The notes below the pieces were generated by a model. The model had not been told where the DNA came from. It saw only the letters and a list, made by a program, of their open reading frames with translations, and did no database searches. DNA of 64,000 bases from Caballeronia insecticola (GTDB taxonomy: Bacteria; Pseudomonadota; Gammaproteobacteria; Burkholderiales; Burkholderiaceae): positions 434,001 to 498,000 of the forward strand of contig NC_021294.1 of the NCBI RefSeq assembly GCF_000402035.1. The letters are read 5' to 3'. A program made the translations under genes and the position numbers. Every line of letters starts with the position of its first letter. Position 1 is the stretch's first letter. This document shows, in pieces, positions 35,584 through 45,873 of the stretch.

Positions 35584-36267
35584 TCAGGTCTCGCTCCACA
35601 TGCGCAGCAGGTTGTGATAGCAACCGACGAGCGTGCGCTTCGCGGCTTCGTCGCCGTTGGTGGTGTTCAGGCGCTGGATCGAGTTGTCGAGATCGAAGAG
35701 CAGGGCGCGTTGTGAATCTTCGCGCACGAGGCTTTGCGCCCAGAAGAAGCTCGACACGCGCGCGCCGCGCGTGACGGGCCGCACCTGATGCAAGCTGGTT
35801 GCGGGATAGACGATTGCATGTCCTGCGGGCAGCTTCACTTCCTGCACGCCGTATGTGTCTTCGATGATCAGTTCGCCGCCGTCGTATTCCTCGGGCGGCG
35901 TGAGAAAGAGCGTGACCGAGACATCGGTGCGCACGCGTCCGCCATGCCCCGGCACGATGCGGATCGCGCCATCGACATGACTGCCGAAATGCATGCCGCC
36001 TTCGTAACGGTTGAAGAGCGGCGGATACACGCGATTGGGCAGCACCGCGCTGATGAACAGCGGATGACGTTCGAGCGCGCCGACGATCGCATCGCCCATT
36101 TCGAGCGCGATCGGCGATCCTTCCGCGATCTGCATGTTGCGCTTGACCGGAGCGCCCTGATAGCCCGCGGTCGCGCGGCCATCGACCCATGACTCGCTGG
36201 CGTCAAGCCGCGCGCGCATGGCGGCGGCGTCTTCAGGGCTCAGCACGTTAGGTATCGAGAGGATCAT
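35584..36267 (-). CDS. piuC: PiuC-type Fe(II)/2-oxoglutarate dioxygenase (PKHD hydroxylase)
   Basis: A 227-aa non-heme iron dioxygenase. Iron ligands are in [10 protein letters not shown] (H-x-D) and [11 protein letters not shown] (distal H, with the 2-oxoglutarate arginine). [16 protein letters not shown] and FFWAQSLVR are typical of PiuC. The ATG at 36267 ([15 protein letters not shown]) matches family starts; an ATG 18 nt upstream is possible. It sits 55 bp downstream of a TonB siderophore receptor on the same strand, the classical piuA-piuC pairing, and is likely iron-repressed. Confidence 0.88.
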   Translation of the reverse strand: MILSIPNVLSPEDAAAMRARLDASESWVDGRATAGYQGAPVKRNMQIAEGSPIALEMGDAIVGALERHPLFISAVLPNRVYPPLFNRYEGGMHFGSHVDGAIRIVPGHGGRVRTDVSVTLFLTPPEEYDGGELIIEDTYGVQEVKLPAGHAIVYPATSLHQVRPVTRGARVSSFFWAQSLVREDSQRALLFDLDNSIQRLNTTNGDEAAKRTLVGCYHNLLRMWSET

Positions 36268-36322
36268 TGTTCTTGGCTTGGGCATTCGCGCGCCGCGTAT
36301 GACACGGCGCGCGCGTATTACA

Positions 36323-38584
36323 TCAACGGAAGCGGTAGTTCAACGTCGCGAGGAACGTGCGCCCGAGACCCGGCACCGCGCGTCCGCCATCGGACGGAAT
36401 CAGGGCGTCGTAGTACTTCTTGTCCGTCAGATTCTGTATGTTGAACTGGATATCGTAGCGCTTCTGATGATACGCGGCCATCACGTCCCAGCGCACATAG
36501 CCGCCCACTTCGACCAGATTGTTGTTGGCCGCATAGCGCGACGACACATACGAAGGCCCGCCGCCGATCTGCCACACCGGCGTGAAGTCGTAGGTCGTCC
36601 ACAGCGTGAGCATGTGATGCGGCGTGTTGGCGAGCTGATTGCCGGTGGTGCCGTCGAGCGCACTCAACACCGTGCCGTCCATGTAGGTGTAGCCGCCGAA
36701 CATCTGCCATTGCTTCGTGATGTGACCCGCCACGCCAAGCTGATAGCCGCGCACGCGCACGTCGCCGTCGAGCGTGTATTCGCCGGTCGAGGTCTGCGTG
36801 CGCGCATTCGTCTTCTCGATGTTGAAGAGCGATTGCGTGACCGACAGCCCGCCGTTAAGCAGGTCCCACTTCGAGCCGATTTCATACGACTTGTTGTGCT
36901 CGGGCGGAATGTTCTGCTGCGTGTTGGTGAGCGTGAGCGCTTCGAGCGACGGATTGAACGACGTGCCATACGAAACGTAGTACGACTGCGTCTCGGTCGG
37001 CTGCCACACGAGGCCCGTGCGCACGCTCGTGAAGTAGTTCGTCTGCGTCGCGTAGCCCGGCACGTTGATCGAATTGTGAATCGACGCCTCGTAGCGGTCC
37101 CAGCGCACGCCGCCGATCCACTTCCAGTGCTCGCCGATCGAGATCGTATCGTTCAGGTACAGCCCGACGCCGTTCGCGCTCGATTCCGCGAGATTGGTCG
37201 CGACTTCGCGATAGTTCGCCGGACGCGGCGTGTAGGGCGGATCGACCAGCGGCACGATCGCGAGCGTGTTCGACGGCAGGCCCGGCGTGGTCGCGGTGAA
37301 ACTCTGGTTGCTATAGGTTTCGTGACTCAGATCCACGCCGACCAGCATGTCGTGCTTGAGGAAGCCGGTCGCGAACTTGCCTTCGAAGTCGGTCGTGTTG
37401 TAGACCGAGTGATCGTTGATGTTGCGGTCCTTGCCTTGCAGACGCACGAACAGCGACGTGAGCGGCAGCGTCGTGTAGTTGCCGTTCGTGAGCGCCGTCG
37501 ATGTGCCGAGCGGGCCTGTCAGCACGGCCGCCGCGTTGGTCGCGCGCGCCTCGGTGCTGTAGTGGCTGAACTGCGTCTGATTGCGCAGCGTGAACATGTC
37601 ATTGAAACGATGCTCGATGCGCGCGTTCACCGTTTGCACGTCCTGGATCGTGCGGTCGTCGGTGAAGCCGTAGAAGGTCTTCGTATCGACCGGCGCCGGA
37701 TGGCCGTTCAGCGGCGGAATGCCGTAGTCGGGCTGATCGCGGTTGTGCTGGATCAGCGCGGACAAGGTCACTTGCGTCGGCGTGCCGATGCCGAACTTCA
37801 CTTCCGGCGCAATGCCGTAGTCCTTGTTGACCATCTCGTCGCGGGTCGAACCGAGCGACTGGCCGAACGCGTTGATACGGAACGCCGAGGTGTCCGTCAA
37901 CGGCTGGTTGATGTCGACCGTCGAGCGGAAGCGGTCGTGCGTGCCCGCCTGCAGCGAGACGTCGGCGCGCGGCTTCAGGTTCGGCTGCTTGCTGACCTGA
38001 TTGATGACGCCGCCTGTCGATCCGCGGCCGAAGTACAACGACGACGGGCCGTACAACACGTCGATCGAATCGAGGTTGAACGTATCGCGATAGTACTGGC
38101 CGCGATCGCGGAAGCCGTCGAGATAGATGTCCGTGCGCGCCGTGAAGCCGCGCAGATTGATGTTGTTGCCGATCTGACCGCCTTCCGCCGCGCCGAGCGT
38201 GACGCCCGGCACGTTACGCAGCGCATCCGCGAACGAGCTGACGCCTTGCGACTGGATCACCGCCTTCGGCACCACGACGACTGCCTGCGGAATGTCGCGC
38301 AGTGCGGTCGGCACCTTCGCGCCGACGCTCGACGTATCCGCCTGAAAATCCGGCGCGTCGGCCTGGCTCGTCACCTTGACGGCGGGCAGGGCGGCGGTTT
38401 CGGGTGCGGTGGCGGCGGAATCGCCCTGGGCAGGGGCCGCGGCTTGTTGCGCGACCTGTACGGCGGGTGTGTTTTGCGATGCAGCTTGCGCGGCTTGCGG
38501 AGCGGTTTGGGCGTATAGCGGCGCGGCCATGGGAACCGCGGCAATAGTCACCAATGCCGCTGCGAGCGGCGTTTTCCTCAACAT
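36323..38584 (-). CDS. TonB-dependent siderophore receptor (Fiu/PiuA-like)
   Basis: A 753-aa outer-membrane protein. Signal peptide to APLYA, a Q/A-rich periplasmic stretch, then a plug domain ([57 protein letters not shown]) and a 22-strand barrel ending in [11 protein letters not shown] with the terminal aromatic-x motif. Similarity to catecholate receptors (Fiu/PiuA) plus the following piuC suggests a catechol-type siderophore. No siderophore biosynthesis is nearby. A Fur-like box lies about 190 bp upstream. Confidence 0.92.
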   Translation of the reverse strand: MLRKTPLAAALVTIAAVPMAAPLYAQTAPQAAQAASQNTPAVQVAQQAAAPAQGDSAATAPETAALPAVKVTSQADAPDFQADTSSVGAKVPTALRDIPQAVVVVPKAVIQSQGVSSFADALRNVPGVTLGAAEGGQIGNNINLRGFTARTDIYLDGFRDRGQYYRDTFNLDSIDVLYGPSSLYFGRGSTGGVINQVSKQPNLKPRADVSLQAGTHDRFRSTVDINQPLTDTSAFRINAFGQSLGSTRDEMVNKDYGIAPEVKFGIGTPTQVTLSALIQHNRDQPDYGIPPLNGHPAPVDTKTFYGFTDDRTIQDVQTVNARIEHRFNDMFTLRNQTQFSHYSTEARATNAAAVLTGPLGTSTALTNGNYTTLPLTSLFVRLQGKDRNINDHSVYNTTDFEGKFATGFLKHDMLVGVDLSHETYSNQSFTATTPGLPSNTLAIVPLVDPPYTPRPANYREVATNLAESSANGVGLYLNDTISIGEHWKWIGGVRWDRYEASIHNSINVPGYATQTNYFTSVRTGLVWQPTETQSYYVSYGTSFNPSLEALTLTNTQQNIPPEHNKSYEIGSKWDLLNGGLSVTQSLFNIEKTNARTQTSTGEYTLDGDVRVRGYQLGVAGHITKQWQMFGGYTYMDGTVLSALDGTTGNQLANTPHHMLTLWTTYDFTPVWQIGGGPSYVSSRYAANNNLVEVGGYVRWDVMAAYHQKRYDIQFNIQNLTDKKYYDALIPSDGGRAVPGLGRTFLATLNYRFR

Positions 38585-39055
38585 GTCGTAACCCCGATGC
38601 TTGTTAGTGAAATCTGAATGGCAGCGAAGCGGGTTTCATCTGCCAGAAGCTGATCGAACCGAGATCGAAGCGGAGCGGGCGACGTCGTCGAAATGAACCG
38701 GCGGCGGCGCCCTGTAAGCGCCCGGCGCATGCGGCCATAGGCATCATTGACACCGCCTATCGCCGCAATTAAGTTAAATGCGAATCAGTATCATTACATG
38801 TCTCAGAAACATTTGGAAATAGTTGTTGTCGAAGGCGGGTCTTTTTGCCGCGTTCCGTGACGTCTGCGCAACGAAAGAAAATTGTAAAAATGCTTCGCTT
38901 GCGAATGGCGCGAAAGTGCGGAACGGCTTACTGGATGGGGGATTGCGGCTGGCGCGGCTGCGCGACGAAGCGCCGCGAAAGATTAGATCTCGACGGATTG
39001 CGGCCAAAAAGTAGCGGATGACTTCGTTACCGGCCGCTTGATCCGCAATGAAGGG
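38585..39055. other. Intergenic region (471 bp)
   Basis: Contains the Fur-like box at 38777-38796 and the receptor promoter. The part nearest the LysR gene is AT-rich, and I find no credible gene. Short open frames here lack ribosome-binding sites and sensible composition. Confidence 0.6.
38777..38796 (-). promoter_or_regulatory. Putative Fur box
   Basis: On the receptor's strand the sequence TAATGATACTGATTCGCATT matches the 7-1-7 Fur consensus (TGATAAT-type half-sites) closely and resembles boxes of iron-regulated Burkholderia and Bordetella genes. It lies about 190 bp upstream of the siderophore receptor start, implying a long leader and iron repression of the receptor and piuC. Confidence 0.7.
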
Positions 39056-40009
39056 TCAGAGCCCTGCGACGCCGGAAGTGACGAGCGCGTAAGGTCCGCT
39101 CGTCAGTTGCTGTTCGAGAAATTCGATGCACACGCGGATCTTCGCCGAATGGGAAGTGCGCGCCGAGGTGACGGCCCACACGTCGGCGCGTTGACGGTAC
39201 GCGGGCAGCACGGGCACGAGCGTGCCGTTTTGCAGGCTGGACGCGATGTCCCACACCGAGCTCATCACAATGCCGAAACCCTGCTCGGCCCATTGCCGCA
39301 CGATATCGCTGTGATTCGACGCGATCGGTCCTGTCACCTTTACGCTTTCCTCGCCGTTCGGGCCGGCGAGCCGCCAGACGCCGAAGCGCTGGTCGCGTCC
39401 GCGAAACAGCAGGCAATCGTGCTGGGCGAGTTCGGCGAGGGTTTTGGGTGCGCCGCGCCGTTCGAGATAAGCGGGCGCGGCGGCCAGCACGCGATAACTT
39501 TCGACGATCCTGTGCGCGATCAGATGCGGTTCCAGCACCTCGCCGACGCGAATATCGATATCGAAGTTCTCCCCGACGAGATCCACGCGCCGGTCGAGCA
39601 GTTCGAGCCAGACTTCCAGCCCCGGATGCCGGTGCCTCAACAACATGAGCGCGGGCGACACATGCTCGCGCCCGAGACGCAGACTCGTGCCGATGCGCAG
39701 CAGGCCGCGCGGATCGTCGCGGCCGGTGAAGGCATCGGCCATGCCTTGCACGTCGTCGAGAATTTTTTGCGCCCACTGGAAGGCCGCTTCGCCGTCGCTC
39801 GTGATGGATACGCGGCGCGTCGTGCGCATGAACAGCTTCACGCCGAGGCTCGTTTCCAGCATGGCGATGCGCTTGCTGACGTGCGCGGGCGAGATGCCCG
39901 TTTCCGTGGCCGCGGCGATGAAACTCGAACGCCGCGCGACGATGCAGAACAACTGCAGGTCGCGCAGGAATTGGTCGTTGTTCGCGACGAGCGCGCTTTG
40001 CGTTTTCAT
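39056..40009 (-). CDS. LysR-family transcriptional regulator
   Basis: A 317-aa regulator. The N-terminal helix-turn-helix is LQLFCIVARRSSFIAAATETGISPAHVSKRIAMLETSLGVKLFMRTTRRV (about 18-68). The effector domain contains HPGLEVWLELLDRRVDLV, DIDIRVG and GPIASNHSDIVRQWAEQGFGIVM, typical of the DmlR-like CrgA clade. It has no divergent partner: the siderophore receptor is on the same strand downstream. Target unknown. Confidence 0.88.
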   Translation of the reverse strand: MKTQSALVANNDQFLRDLQLFCIVARRSSFIAAATETGISPAHVSKRIAMLETSLGVKLFMRTTRRVSITSDGEAAFQWAQKILDDVQGMADAFTGRDDPRGLLRIGTSLRLGREHVSPALMLLRHRHPGLEVWLELLDRRVDLVGENFDIDIRVGEVLEPHLIAHRIVESYRVLAAAPAYLERRGAPKTLAELAQHDCLLFRGRDQRFGVWRLAGPNGEESVKVTGPIASNHSDIVRQWAEQGFGIVMSSVWDIASSLQNGTLVPVLPAYRQRADVWAVTSARTSHSAKIRVCIEFLEQQLTSGPYALVTSGVAGL

Positions 40010-40071
40010 TCGCGGTTTTTGTTTGAGGTGTGCGCTAGCCTAGCTTCAGGCCACGCGCACCCGCAAGAACC

Positions 40072-43000
40072 TCAATTCGCCAACGACAAATACGGCGAGC
40101 TAAACGCCTGCGGCGGGAACGCCGGCTGCACGCCGCCCTGACGCGTGAACGTGTAGCGCACGTACACCGCCGCAAGCCACTCGCGATACTGATACGCATT
40201 GCCGAACGACGCCGTCGCGCCGACCGCCAGTTGCGGCGCGAGCTGGTATTCGCCGGTCGCGTTGAGCGAGTACGACACGCCCGTCTTGCTCTGGCCGGGA
40301 TACACCGCGCCCGCGTCCGGCGCGGCTCCCGAGTTCGCCGCAATCGACTGGAAGGTCGAGTTCGTCGGGAAATAGTTCGACGAATCCTGACGATAATGCT
40401 GAACGCCGATCGAGCCCTTCAGGTCGTACGTGAACGGCCCCGTGCGTCCCGCGTATTCGACCGGGAAGTTGAGGATCACGTACTGCTGCGGGCTGAAGTA
40501 GCCGCCCTGACCGTAGGTGAAGTACGACAGGTTTTTGTCGTAGTGCATCAGCGTGGTGTTCGCGCCGATCGTGAGCGTCTGGTCCGCATCCTTGATGAGG
40601 CGCGTATAGATGCCGCCGCCGCCCTTCACCGCGTTGTTGGTCGCGACGTTCTTGCCGTCGAGGAACTGGTACGCCGCGTTCACGTACACGCCGCTCGTGC
40701 CGTCGTCCCAGGCGAGATCGGCGCGTCCGCCCGTCGATGTCACGCCGCCCCATTCGAGGCCCGCGCCCTGATCGCGCGCGCCGGCGTAGGAGAGCAGGCT
40801 GTCGGTGACGGCGCGCCGCGCGATGGCGAGCGAATACGACACCTTGTCGGTCACGGCGTTCTGATACTGCAATCCCCCGACGATGTTGGTCTCGCGGAAG
40901 CCGAGCGGCGTCGTGCCGACATCGCCCTTGAAGTTGCGATTTTCATAGCCGAGCGACAAGCCGACGCCCGTCGCCGTCTGCGAGCCGTAGTTGTTGGAGG
41001 GCGGCGTCGTGGTGGCGCCAAGTCCCGAACCGAAGCGCGCGAGCGTGTTCGGTTCGTTGCTGGCCGTGCCGGCGTCGAGCGTGACGGGCGTCGCGCGCAC
41101 GATCACGTGACCATTGCCCGCCTTGATGCGGCCTTCGATCGGCGCTTCGATGTCGGTCAGGTTCGAGAGGCCGTCCTCGCCGTCGCGGCTGCGGAAGATG
41201 ATGCCGCCCGAGATCGTGCTGGCCTGTTCGCGGTTGATCTGCGCGAGTTCTTCCGCGACGCCCGCCGTCTGCGAGTTCGCGACCGGCGCGGGAATGCCGC
41301 CGGCGCTCATCGTCGCGGCTGCAACCGCACGCGGCGACTGCGCTTGCGACGGGTAGTAAGGCTGCGCATAACCGGCCGGCGGCTGCGGAATGTACGGCTG
41401 CTGGGCGTACTGCTGCGGCGGGTAGTAAGGCTGGGGCGCGTACGGTTGCGGCTGCTGTCCGTAGGGCGCCTGCGCGTATTGGTTTTGCTGGGCGTATTGC
41501 TGCGGCGGCGCGCCGTAGTAGGCGTTCGCGGAAGCCGCCGCGCTCGTCTTGCGCGACGACGCCGCCGCACGCTTCGAAGCGGACGCACTCGTGCGATTGC
41601 CGGCTGCGGGCGGCGGAACATATCGGCCGGATTGCGCATCGCGCGCGCCGGGCGACATTGGCCACGGCGATGCATACGGGTCCTGCTGAGTCCCGTAGGG
41701 CGCTTGCTGCGGATACGGCTGCTGCTGATAGGCTTGCTGCTGCGGGTAAGCCTGCTGCGGATACGGTTGTTGCGGATACGGTTGCTGCGGATAACCCTGC
41801 TGCTGCGGATAAGCCTGATAAGGCTGCGCCGGATACGCCCCCGACGCACCCCCATCCTGTCCCGGATACGGCTGAAGCGGCGCACCCGATTGTCCCGAGC
41901 CGTACATGTCGGGACCATAGCCGCCGCTCGCGGGCGCGCGTGGCGCGGCGGGCGCGGGCATCATCGGCGGGGCGGAGGAAGGCGCCACGTAGGGCGTCGT
42001 GTAGGTCGCGGGCTGGGGAGGCGGCAGATAGTTCGGCACGGGCTGCGAGTAACTCTGTGGAATGGCCTGGCGATACGACGCGCCGGCGGCGAGCGCCGAA
42101 TTCGACGCCGTATCGACGGCCGTCTTGCCTTCGAACGGATTGGTGCCGGGCAGCGGATTCGAGCCGATGCGGCTCATCGCGGTTTCCCAGCCCGGCGGAA
42201 CATTGCCGCGCGCCTGAGCCGACGTCGCCACCGGCGTATTCGCCGCCAGGAGCGAGCGTTGCAGGAACTGCGCGGCGAGATCGAGCTTGCCCTGCGCGCG
42301 ATACATCCGGCCGATCGCGGCGAGCACGCTCGGATCGTTCGGCGCGGTGTCGTAAGCCTGATTCGCGAGCGATTCCGCCAGCTTGAAATCACGCACGCCG
42401 CTCGCTGCGGACATCGCCGCCGTCTGCAAGGCGATATCGTCGGGGCGGCGCGCGAGCGCGTTCTGATAGCACGCGAGCGCGTTGCGGTCGTCACCCGCCG
42501 ACGTGTACATGCGGCCGAGCGCGGCTTGCAGATCCGCGTTGTCGGGCATGGCGGCGAGCCACGGCGAAATCACGTCGTAGGCGGCGGCGAGATCGCCCTG
42601 CCGGCGCACGACATCCGCCCGCGCGACGACGATGCCCACGTTCAGATTGTTGAAGTCGGCGCGCTGTTGCGTGGTGAGCGGCATCGACTGGAGGCGGCGC
42701 ATCACCGAGCCGAGTTCGGCGTCCTGTTGCGTTGCCGACAAAATGCCCGCGTATTGCAGCAGAAGACCGGTGTCGTTCGGCGCATTGGCGATCGCCCCGC
42801 GCACGAGCGACAGCGCTCGCGACGGATCGCCCGCCTTCACGTACGCCGACGCCACCGCGCCCGTCAGCTCGGCATTGCCGGCCGCGACCGGTTCCGCGCG
42901 ACGCAGGATCGACAGCGCCTGCTGACGCTGGCCCGCAGCGGCGGCGCGCGTCGCGAGTTCGGCTTGCTGCTGCACCCACAAGCGATGCTGCAGGCCGATC

Positions 43001-44727
43001 ATCGCGGGCGTGCGCTGCGCGGCGGGAATCCGGTCGAGTTGTGCGAGACCCGCCGCCCAGTCCTGCGTTTCGGCGGACAGCAACGCGCTTGCGTACAGCG
43101 CGTCGGTCATGTCGGGATGGGTCGCGAGCAGGCCGTCCATCATGCTGCGCGCATTGCCGACCGCGCCCTGACGCACGTAAATGCGCGCGAGATCGAGCCG
43201 TAGCCACGGGTCGTCGGGATTGTTGAGCAGCGCGTCTTCGAAGAGGCTGCGCGCCGCGCCGAGATCGCCACGCGCTTCGGCGGCGCGCGCCTGTGCCGCC
43301 TGCGCTTCGCCGCGCAGCTTGTTGATGCCGCCGGCTTTCGCCTGCTGCTCCGTGTTCAGCCGATTGGCGAATTCGAGCGCTTCCTCGCCGCGTCCCTGCG
43401 CGGCCAGCGCGCCGACGAGTCCGCGAATGGCATCGGGATTGTCGGCCTGACGGCGCAACGCCATGCGATACGCCTGCTCCGCGCCGCGCGGATCGCCGTT
43501 GGCGAGCAGCATTTCGCCGAGCAGCGTCTGCGCGGTGACATCGGACGGATTGATGGCGATAGCGCGCTCGAACAGCGCCTTCGCCTGCGCGATCTGACCG
43601 TTGCTGCGCGCGCCGATGGCGTCGCTCGTATAAGTCCAGTAGGTCGCGCTCGTGAGCGCGTCTTTCCAGCGCGCCGGATTGCCGGCACGCGACGCGCGTT
43701 CGAGATACGTGCGCGCCTCCGCGAAACGTTCCTGCTTGAGCGCCGCGACGCCCATGCCGCCGAGCGCGTCGGCGTCGTTCGGATTGCTCGCGAGCACGGA
43801 TGAAAAGCGCGCCCGCGCCGTCGCGATATCGCCTCGGTCGAGCGCCGTGAAACCTTCCGCGACGGTGCGCCCGCGCGCATCGACGACGGCGTCGGCTTGC
43901 GCGCGTTCGCGGGCGGATTTGTCCTGCTGCACCATCGAATCGAAGCGTGCCTTGACGGCGGCATCGTCCGGCGCGACTTGCAAATACGCCTGAAAGAGCG
44001 GCGCATCCGATGCGCGCGCGCCGAGCCACAACAGCGCCTGCCGCCAGCTTTTCTTCGCGTCGGCGCCGACCGCGCTGTCGTTCGCGAGCTTCGCGAGCCG
44101 CGCGATGCCGTCGCGCCGCGTCGAATCGCGATAGGTCAGATGCTGCGCGTAGGCGAGCTGATAGCGCGGCTCGTCGGGGTTGTCGCGCGCCAGTTGTTCG
44201 AGACCGCGCCGGGCTTCGTCCCAGCCTTGCGGCGTTGCCGCGAGCGCCTGGTAGTACTCCAGTTGCAGTTGCGGCGTCGTGGGCTTGCCTTCGATCGCGC
44301 GCTTGTATTCCTGCACCGCCGACGCGCTCTGGCCGCTTTGCGCGAGACGCCGCGCGTCGTTGACGGTTTGGTCGCGCGAACTGGTTTCGCCGAGACGCCG
44401 GCCGAGTTCGTCGATATTCGGATAATTCGGCGCGACCTGACGAAGCTGCGCGAGATATTGCTGCGCGCCGCTGCCGTCCTTGCGATCGGCGAGCACCATG
44501 CCCATGCCGAAGAGCGCATCGGGCTGCTTCGGATTGATGCGCAGCACTTTCTGCCACGCCTGTTCCGCGAGATCGCCGCGACGGTGCGCTTGCCAGTACT
44601 TGCCCTGGTCGATGAGCACGTTCAGCGGATCGGCCGCGGCCTGCGCGACGGCGAGCAGCGGTGCGCTCGCCGCGAGCGCCGCCGCGACGTGAATCGCCAG
44701 CGCGCGTTTTCTTGCCCGGATCAGCAT
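40072..44727 (-). CDS. bcsC: Cellulose synthase operon protein C, outer-membrane export porin with TPR repeats
   Basis: A 1551-aa export protein. A signal peptide is followed by many TPR repeats (about 35-870; e.g. PKQPDALFGMGMVLADR), then an unusually long Q/P/Y-rich low-complexity linker (about 885-1130), and a C-terminal BcsC barrel ending near residue 1551. TPRs span the periplasm and the barrel passes the glucan across the outer membrane. ATG 44727 follows GGAG; it overlaps none of bcsZ but lies 4 bp from its stop. It is the last gene of the bcs operon. Confidence 0.92.
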   Translation of the reverse strand: MLIRARKRALAIHVAAALAASAPLLAVAQAAADPLNVLIDQGKYWQAHRRGDLAEQAWQKVLRINPKQPDALFGMGMVLADRKDGSGAQQYLAQLRQVAPNYPNIDELGRRLGETSSRDQTVNDARRLAQSGQSASAVQEYKRAIEGKPTTPQLQLEYYQALAATPQGWDEARRGLEQLARDNPDEPRYQLAYAQHLTYRDSTRRDGIARLAKLANDSAVGADAKKSWRQALLWLGARASDAPLFQAYLQVAPDDAAVKARFDSMVQQDKSARERAQADAVVDARGRTVAEGFTALDRGDIATARARFSSVLASNPNDADALGGMGVAALKQERFAEARTYLERASRAGNPARWKDALTSATYWTYTSDAIGARSNGQIAQAKALFERAIAINPSDVTAQTLLGEMLLANGDPRGAEQAYRMALRRQADNPDAIRGLVGALAAQGRGEEALEFANRLNTEQQAKAGGINKLRGEAQAAQARAAEARGDLGAARSLFEDALLNNPDDPWLRLDLARIYVRQGAVGNARSMMDGLLATHPDMTDALYASALLSAETQDWAAGLAQLDRIPAAQRTPAMIGLQHRLWVQQQAELATRAAAAGQRQQALSILRRAEPVAAGNAELTGAVASAYVKAGDPSRALSLVRGAIANAPNDTGLLLQYAGILSATQQDAELGSVMRRLQSMPLTTQQRADFNNLNVGIVVARADVVRRQGDLAAAYDVISPWLAAMPDNADLQAALGRMYTSAGDDRNALACYQNALARRPDDIALQTAAMSAASGVRDFKLAESLANQAYDTAPNDPSVLAAIGRMYRAQGKLDLAAQFLQRSLLAANTPVATSAQARGNVPPGWETAMSRIGSNPLPGTNPFEGKTAVDTASNSALAAGASYRQAIPQSYSQPVPNYLPPPQPATYTTPYVAPSSAPPMMPAPAAPRAPASGGYGPDMYGSGQSGAPLQPYPGQDGGASGAYPAQPYQAYPQQQGYPQQPYPQQPYPQQAYPQQQAYQQQPYPQQAPYGTQQDPYASPWPMSPGARDAQSGRYVPPPAAGNRTSASASKRAAASSRKTSAAASANAYYGAPPQQYAQQNQYAQAPYGQQPQPYAPQPYYPPQQYAQQPYIPQPPAGYAQPYYPSQAQSPRAVAAATMSAGGIPAPVANSQTAGVAEELAQINREQASTISGGIIFRSRDGEDGLSNLTDIEAPIEGRIKAGNGHVIVRATPVTLDAGTASNEPNTLARFGSGLGATTTPPSNNYGSQTATGVGLSLGYENRNFKGDVGTTPLGFRETNIVGGLQYQNAVTDKVSYSLAIARRAVTDSLLSYAGARDQGAGLEWGGVTSTGGRADLAWDDGTSGVYVNAAYQFLDGKNVATNNAVKGGGGIYTRLIKDADQTLTIGANTTLMHYDKNLSYFTYGQGGYFSPQQYVILNFPVEYAGRTGPFTYDLKGSIGVQHYRQDSSNYFPTNSTFQSIAANSGAAPDAGAVYPGQSKTGVSYSLNATGEYQLAPQLAVGATASFGNAYQYREWLAAVYVRYTFTRQGGVQPAFPPQAFSSPYLSLAN
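41701..41830. repeat. In-frame tandem repeats coding YPQQP-type motifs
   Basis: Degenerate 15-bp units such as tgcggatacggttgt recur here inside bcsC, giving successive YPQQP/YPQQA pentapeptides on the coding strand. A second, weaker block of similar composition lies near 41330-41520. Such arrays are prone to in-frame copy change. Confidence 0.75.
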
Positions 44728-45872
44728 GCGCTTCTCCACTTCGGCAAGAGACGGCCGTTTTCATCGAAGCGATAACGCCCGTCGATGAAACCGCCGCCGA
44801 ACAGGCCCAGCACGCGGTCGTAGTAGACCGGTTCGCGGCCGGCGCCCGGCGGCGCGACCAGCGCTTCGAGATGCGTGCGGGCGAGACCCAAACTGCGCTC
44901 GTCGTTCAGTGCCTTGAAATACGGCGCGAGCGCGCCCCAGTAAGACAGCGGACCTTCGCCGGTCGCTGCGCCGCTGATGGTCGAGACCTTCTCCGGCGGG
45001 AAGCCGTTCTGCGCGACGCTCTGGCGCATGCCGCCGAGCGCATCGAGCCACGGCCGCGCGAGCGGATCGCCGCTTGCCGTCATGCCGGCCCAGAGATAGA
45101 CGCGGATCGCATCATAACTGCCGATGTCGCCGTTCTTCGGATCGACGACGAACTGGCCGTTCTGGCTGGTTTGATAAGCGGCCCAGTCCGGCGCATAGCC
45201 GCGCGGCGCGGTGACCTTGATCATCTTCGCGGCGCTCTGCGCGAGCGCATTCCACGGGCCGTCGGGCATTTCGTGCGCGAGGCCGCGCAGCAGCGGCAGC
45301 GGCAGATAGCTCGGATTCAGACGCGTGACGTCGCCGGTGCGAAAGCCTTGCGGGCCGGGCAGGAGCATCGGCCCCAAGCCCGGCAGATCGACGATCTCCT
45401 GCTTCACGATCTGCGTCGCGAGCGCGTAGGCGAGCTTCGTGTACATCGGTTCCTTCCACAGCCGGCCAGCCTGGAACAGGTCGTAGGCGATCCACAGGTC
45501 CGAGTCGCTGGCGGAATTCGGGTCCATCACGCCGAACGAGCCGTCTTGCTTTCTGCCCCATTGCCACGCGGGCAGGCGCACGTTGTTCGCATCGAACTGA
45601 TTGGCCGAGAGATTCGCGCGCGTCCAGCCGAGCAGGCGCTCGAAGGTGGCGCGGTCGTTGGCGACGAGCGCGAAGAACATGCCGTAGGACTGACTTTCGG
45701 ACGTGGTTTGCTGCGTGTCGGTCGAGCGGTCGACGACGCGGCCATCCGCCTGCACGACACGCTCGACGAAAAGGCGATACGCCGGCCAGTCGCAGGGCTG
45801 CGCGGCGGTGGCGCTCGCCGCCGAAGCGGCGATCAATGCACCGGCAAAAACATGGGCGGTGGATACCCGCAT
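44721..45872 (-). CDS. bcsZ: Periplasmic endo-1,4-beta-glucanase, GH8
   Basis: A 383-aa secreted glycosidase. Signal peptide ends near ATAAQ. GH8 acid residues are E59 (TTSESQSYG) and D123/D125 (ASDSDLWIAYDLF); substrate-binding segments include WQWGRKQDGSFGVMDPNSAS and YDAIRVYLWAGM. It trims nascent cellulose and is needed for proper export. Lies between bcsB and bcsC, within 10 bp of each. Confidence 0.93.
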   Translation of the reverse strand: MRVSTAHVFAGALIAASAASATAAQPCDWPAYRLFVERVVQADGRVVDRSTDTQQTTSESQSYGMFFALVANDRATFERLLGWTRANLSANQFDANNVRLPAWQWGRKQDGSFGVMDPNSASDSDLWIAYDLFQAGRLWKEPMYTKLAYALATQIVKQEIVDLPGLGPMLLPGPQGFRTGDVTRLNPSYLPLPLLRGLAHEMPDGPWNALAQSAAKMIKVTAPRGYAPDWAAYQTSQNGQFVVDPKNGDIGSYDAIRVYLWAGMTASGDPLARPWLDALGGMRQSVAQNGFPPEKVSTISGAATGEGPLSYWGALAPYFKALNDERSLGLARTHLEALVAPPGAGREPVYYDRVLGLFGGGFIDGRYRFDENGRLLPKWRSAC

Positions 45873-45873
45873 A

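Noticed and set aside
36218..38518. 766-codon plus-strand frame opposite the siderophore receptor
   Set aside because: Arginine-heavy shadow without any recognisable motif; the minus strand encodes a full TonB receptor.
41701..41830. CRISPR-like short repeat array
   Set aside because: Units are adjacent, in frame with bcsC and code YPQQP; there are no spacers and no cas genes.
40231..43203. 990-codon plus-strand frame opposite bcsC
   Set aside because: Low-complexity R/L-rich shadow of TPR coding sequence.
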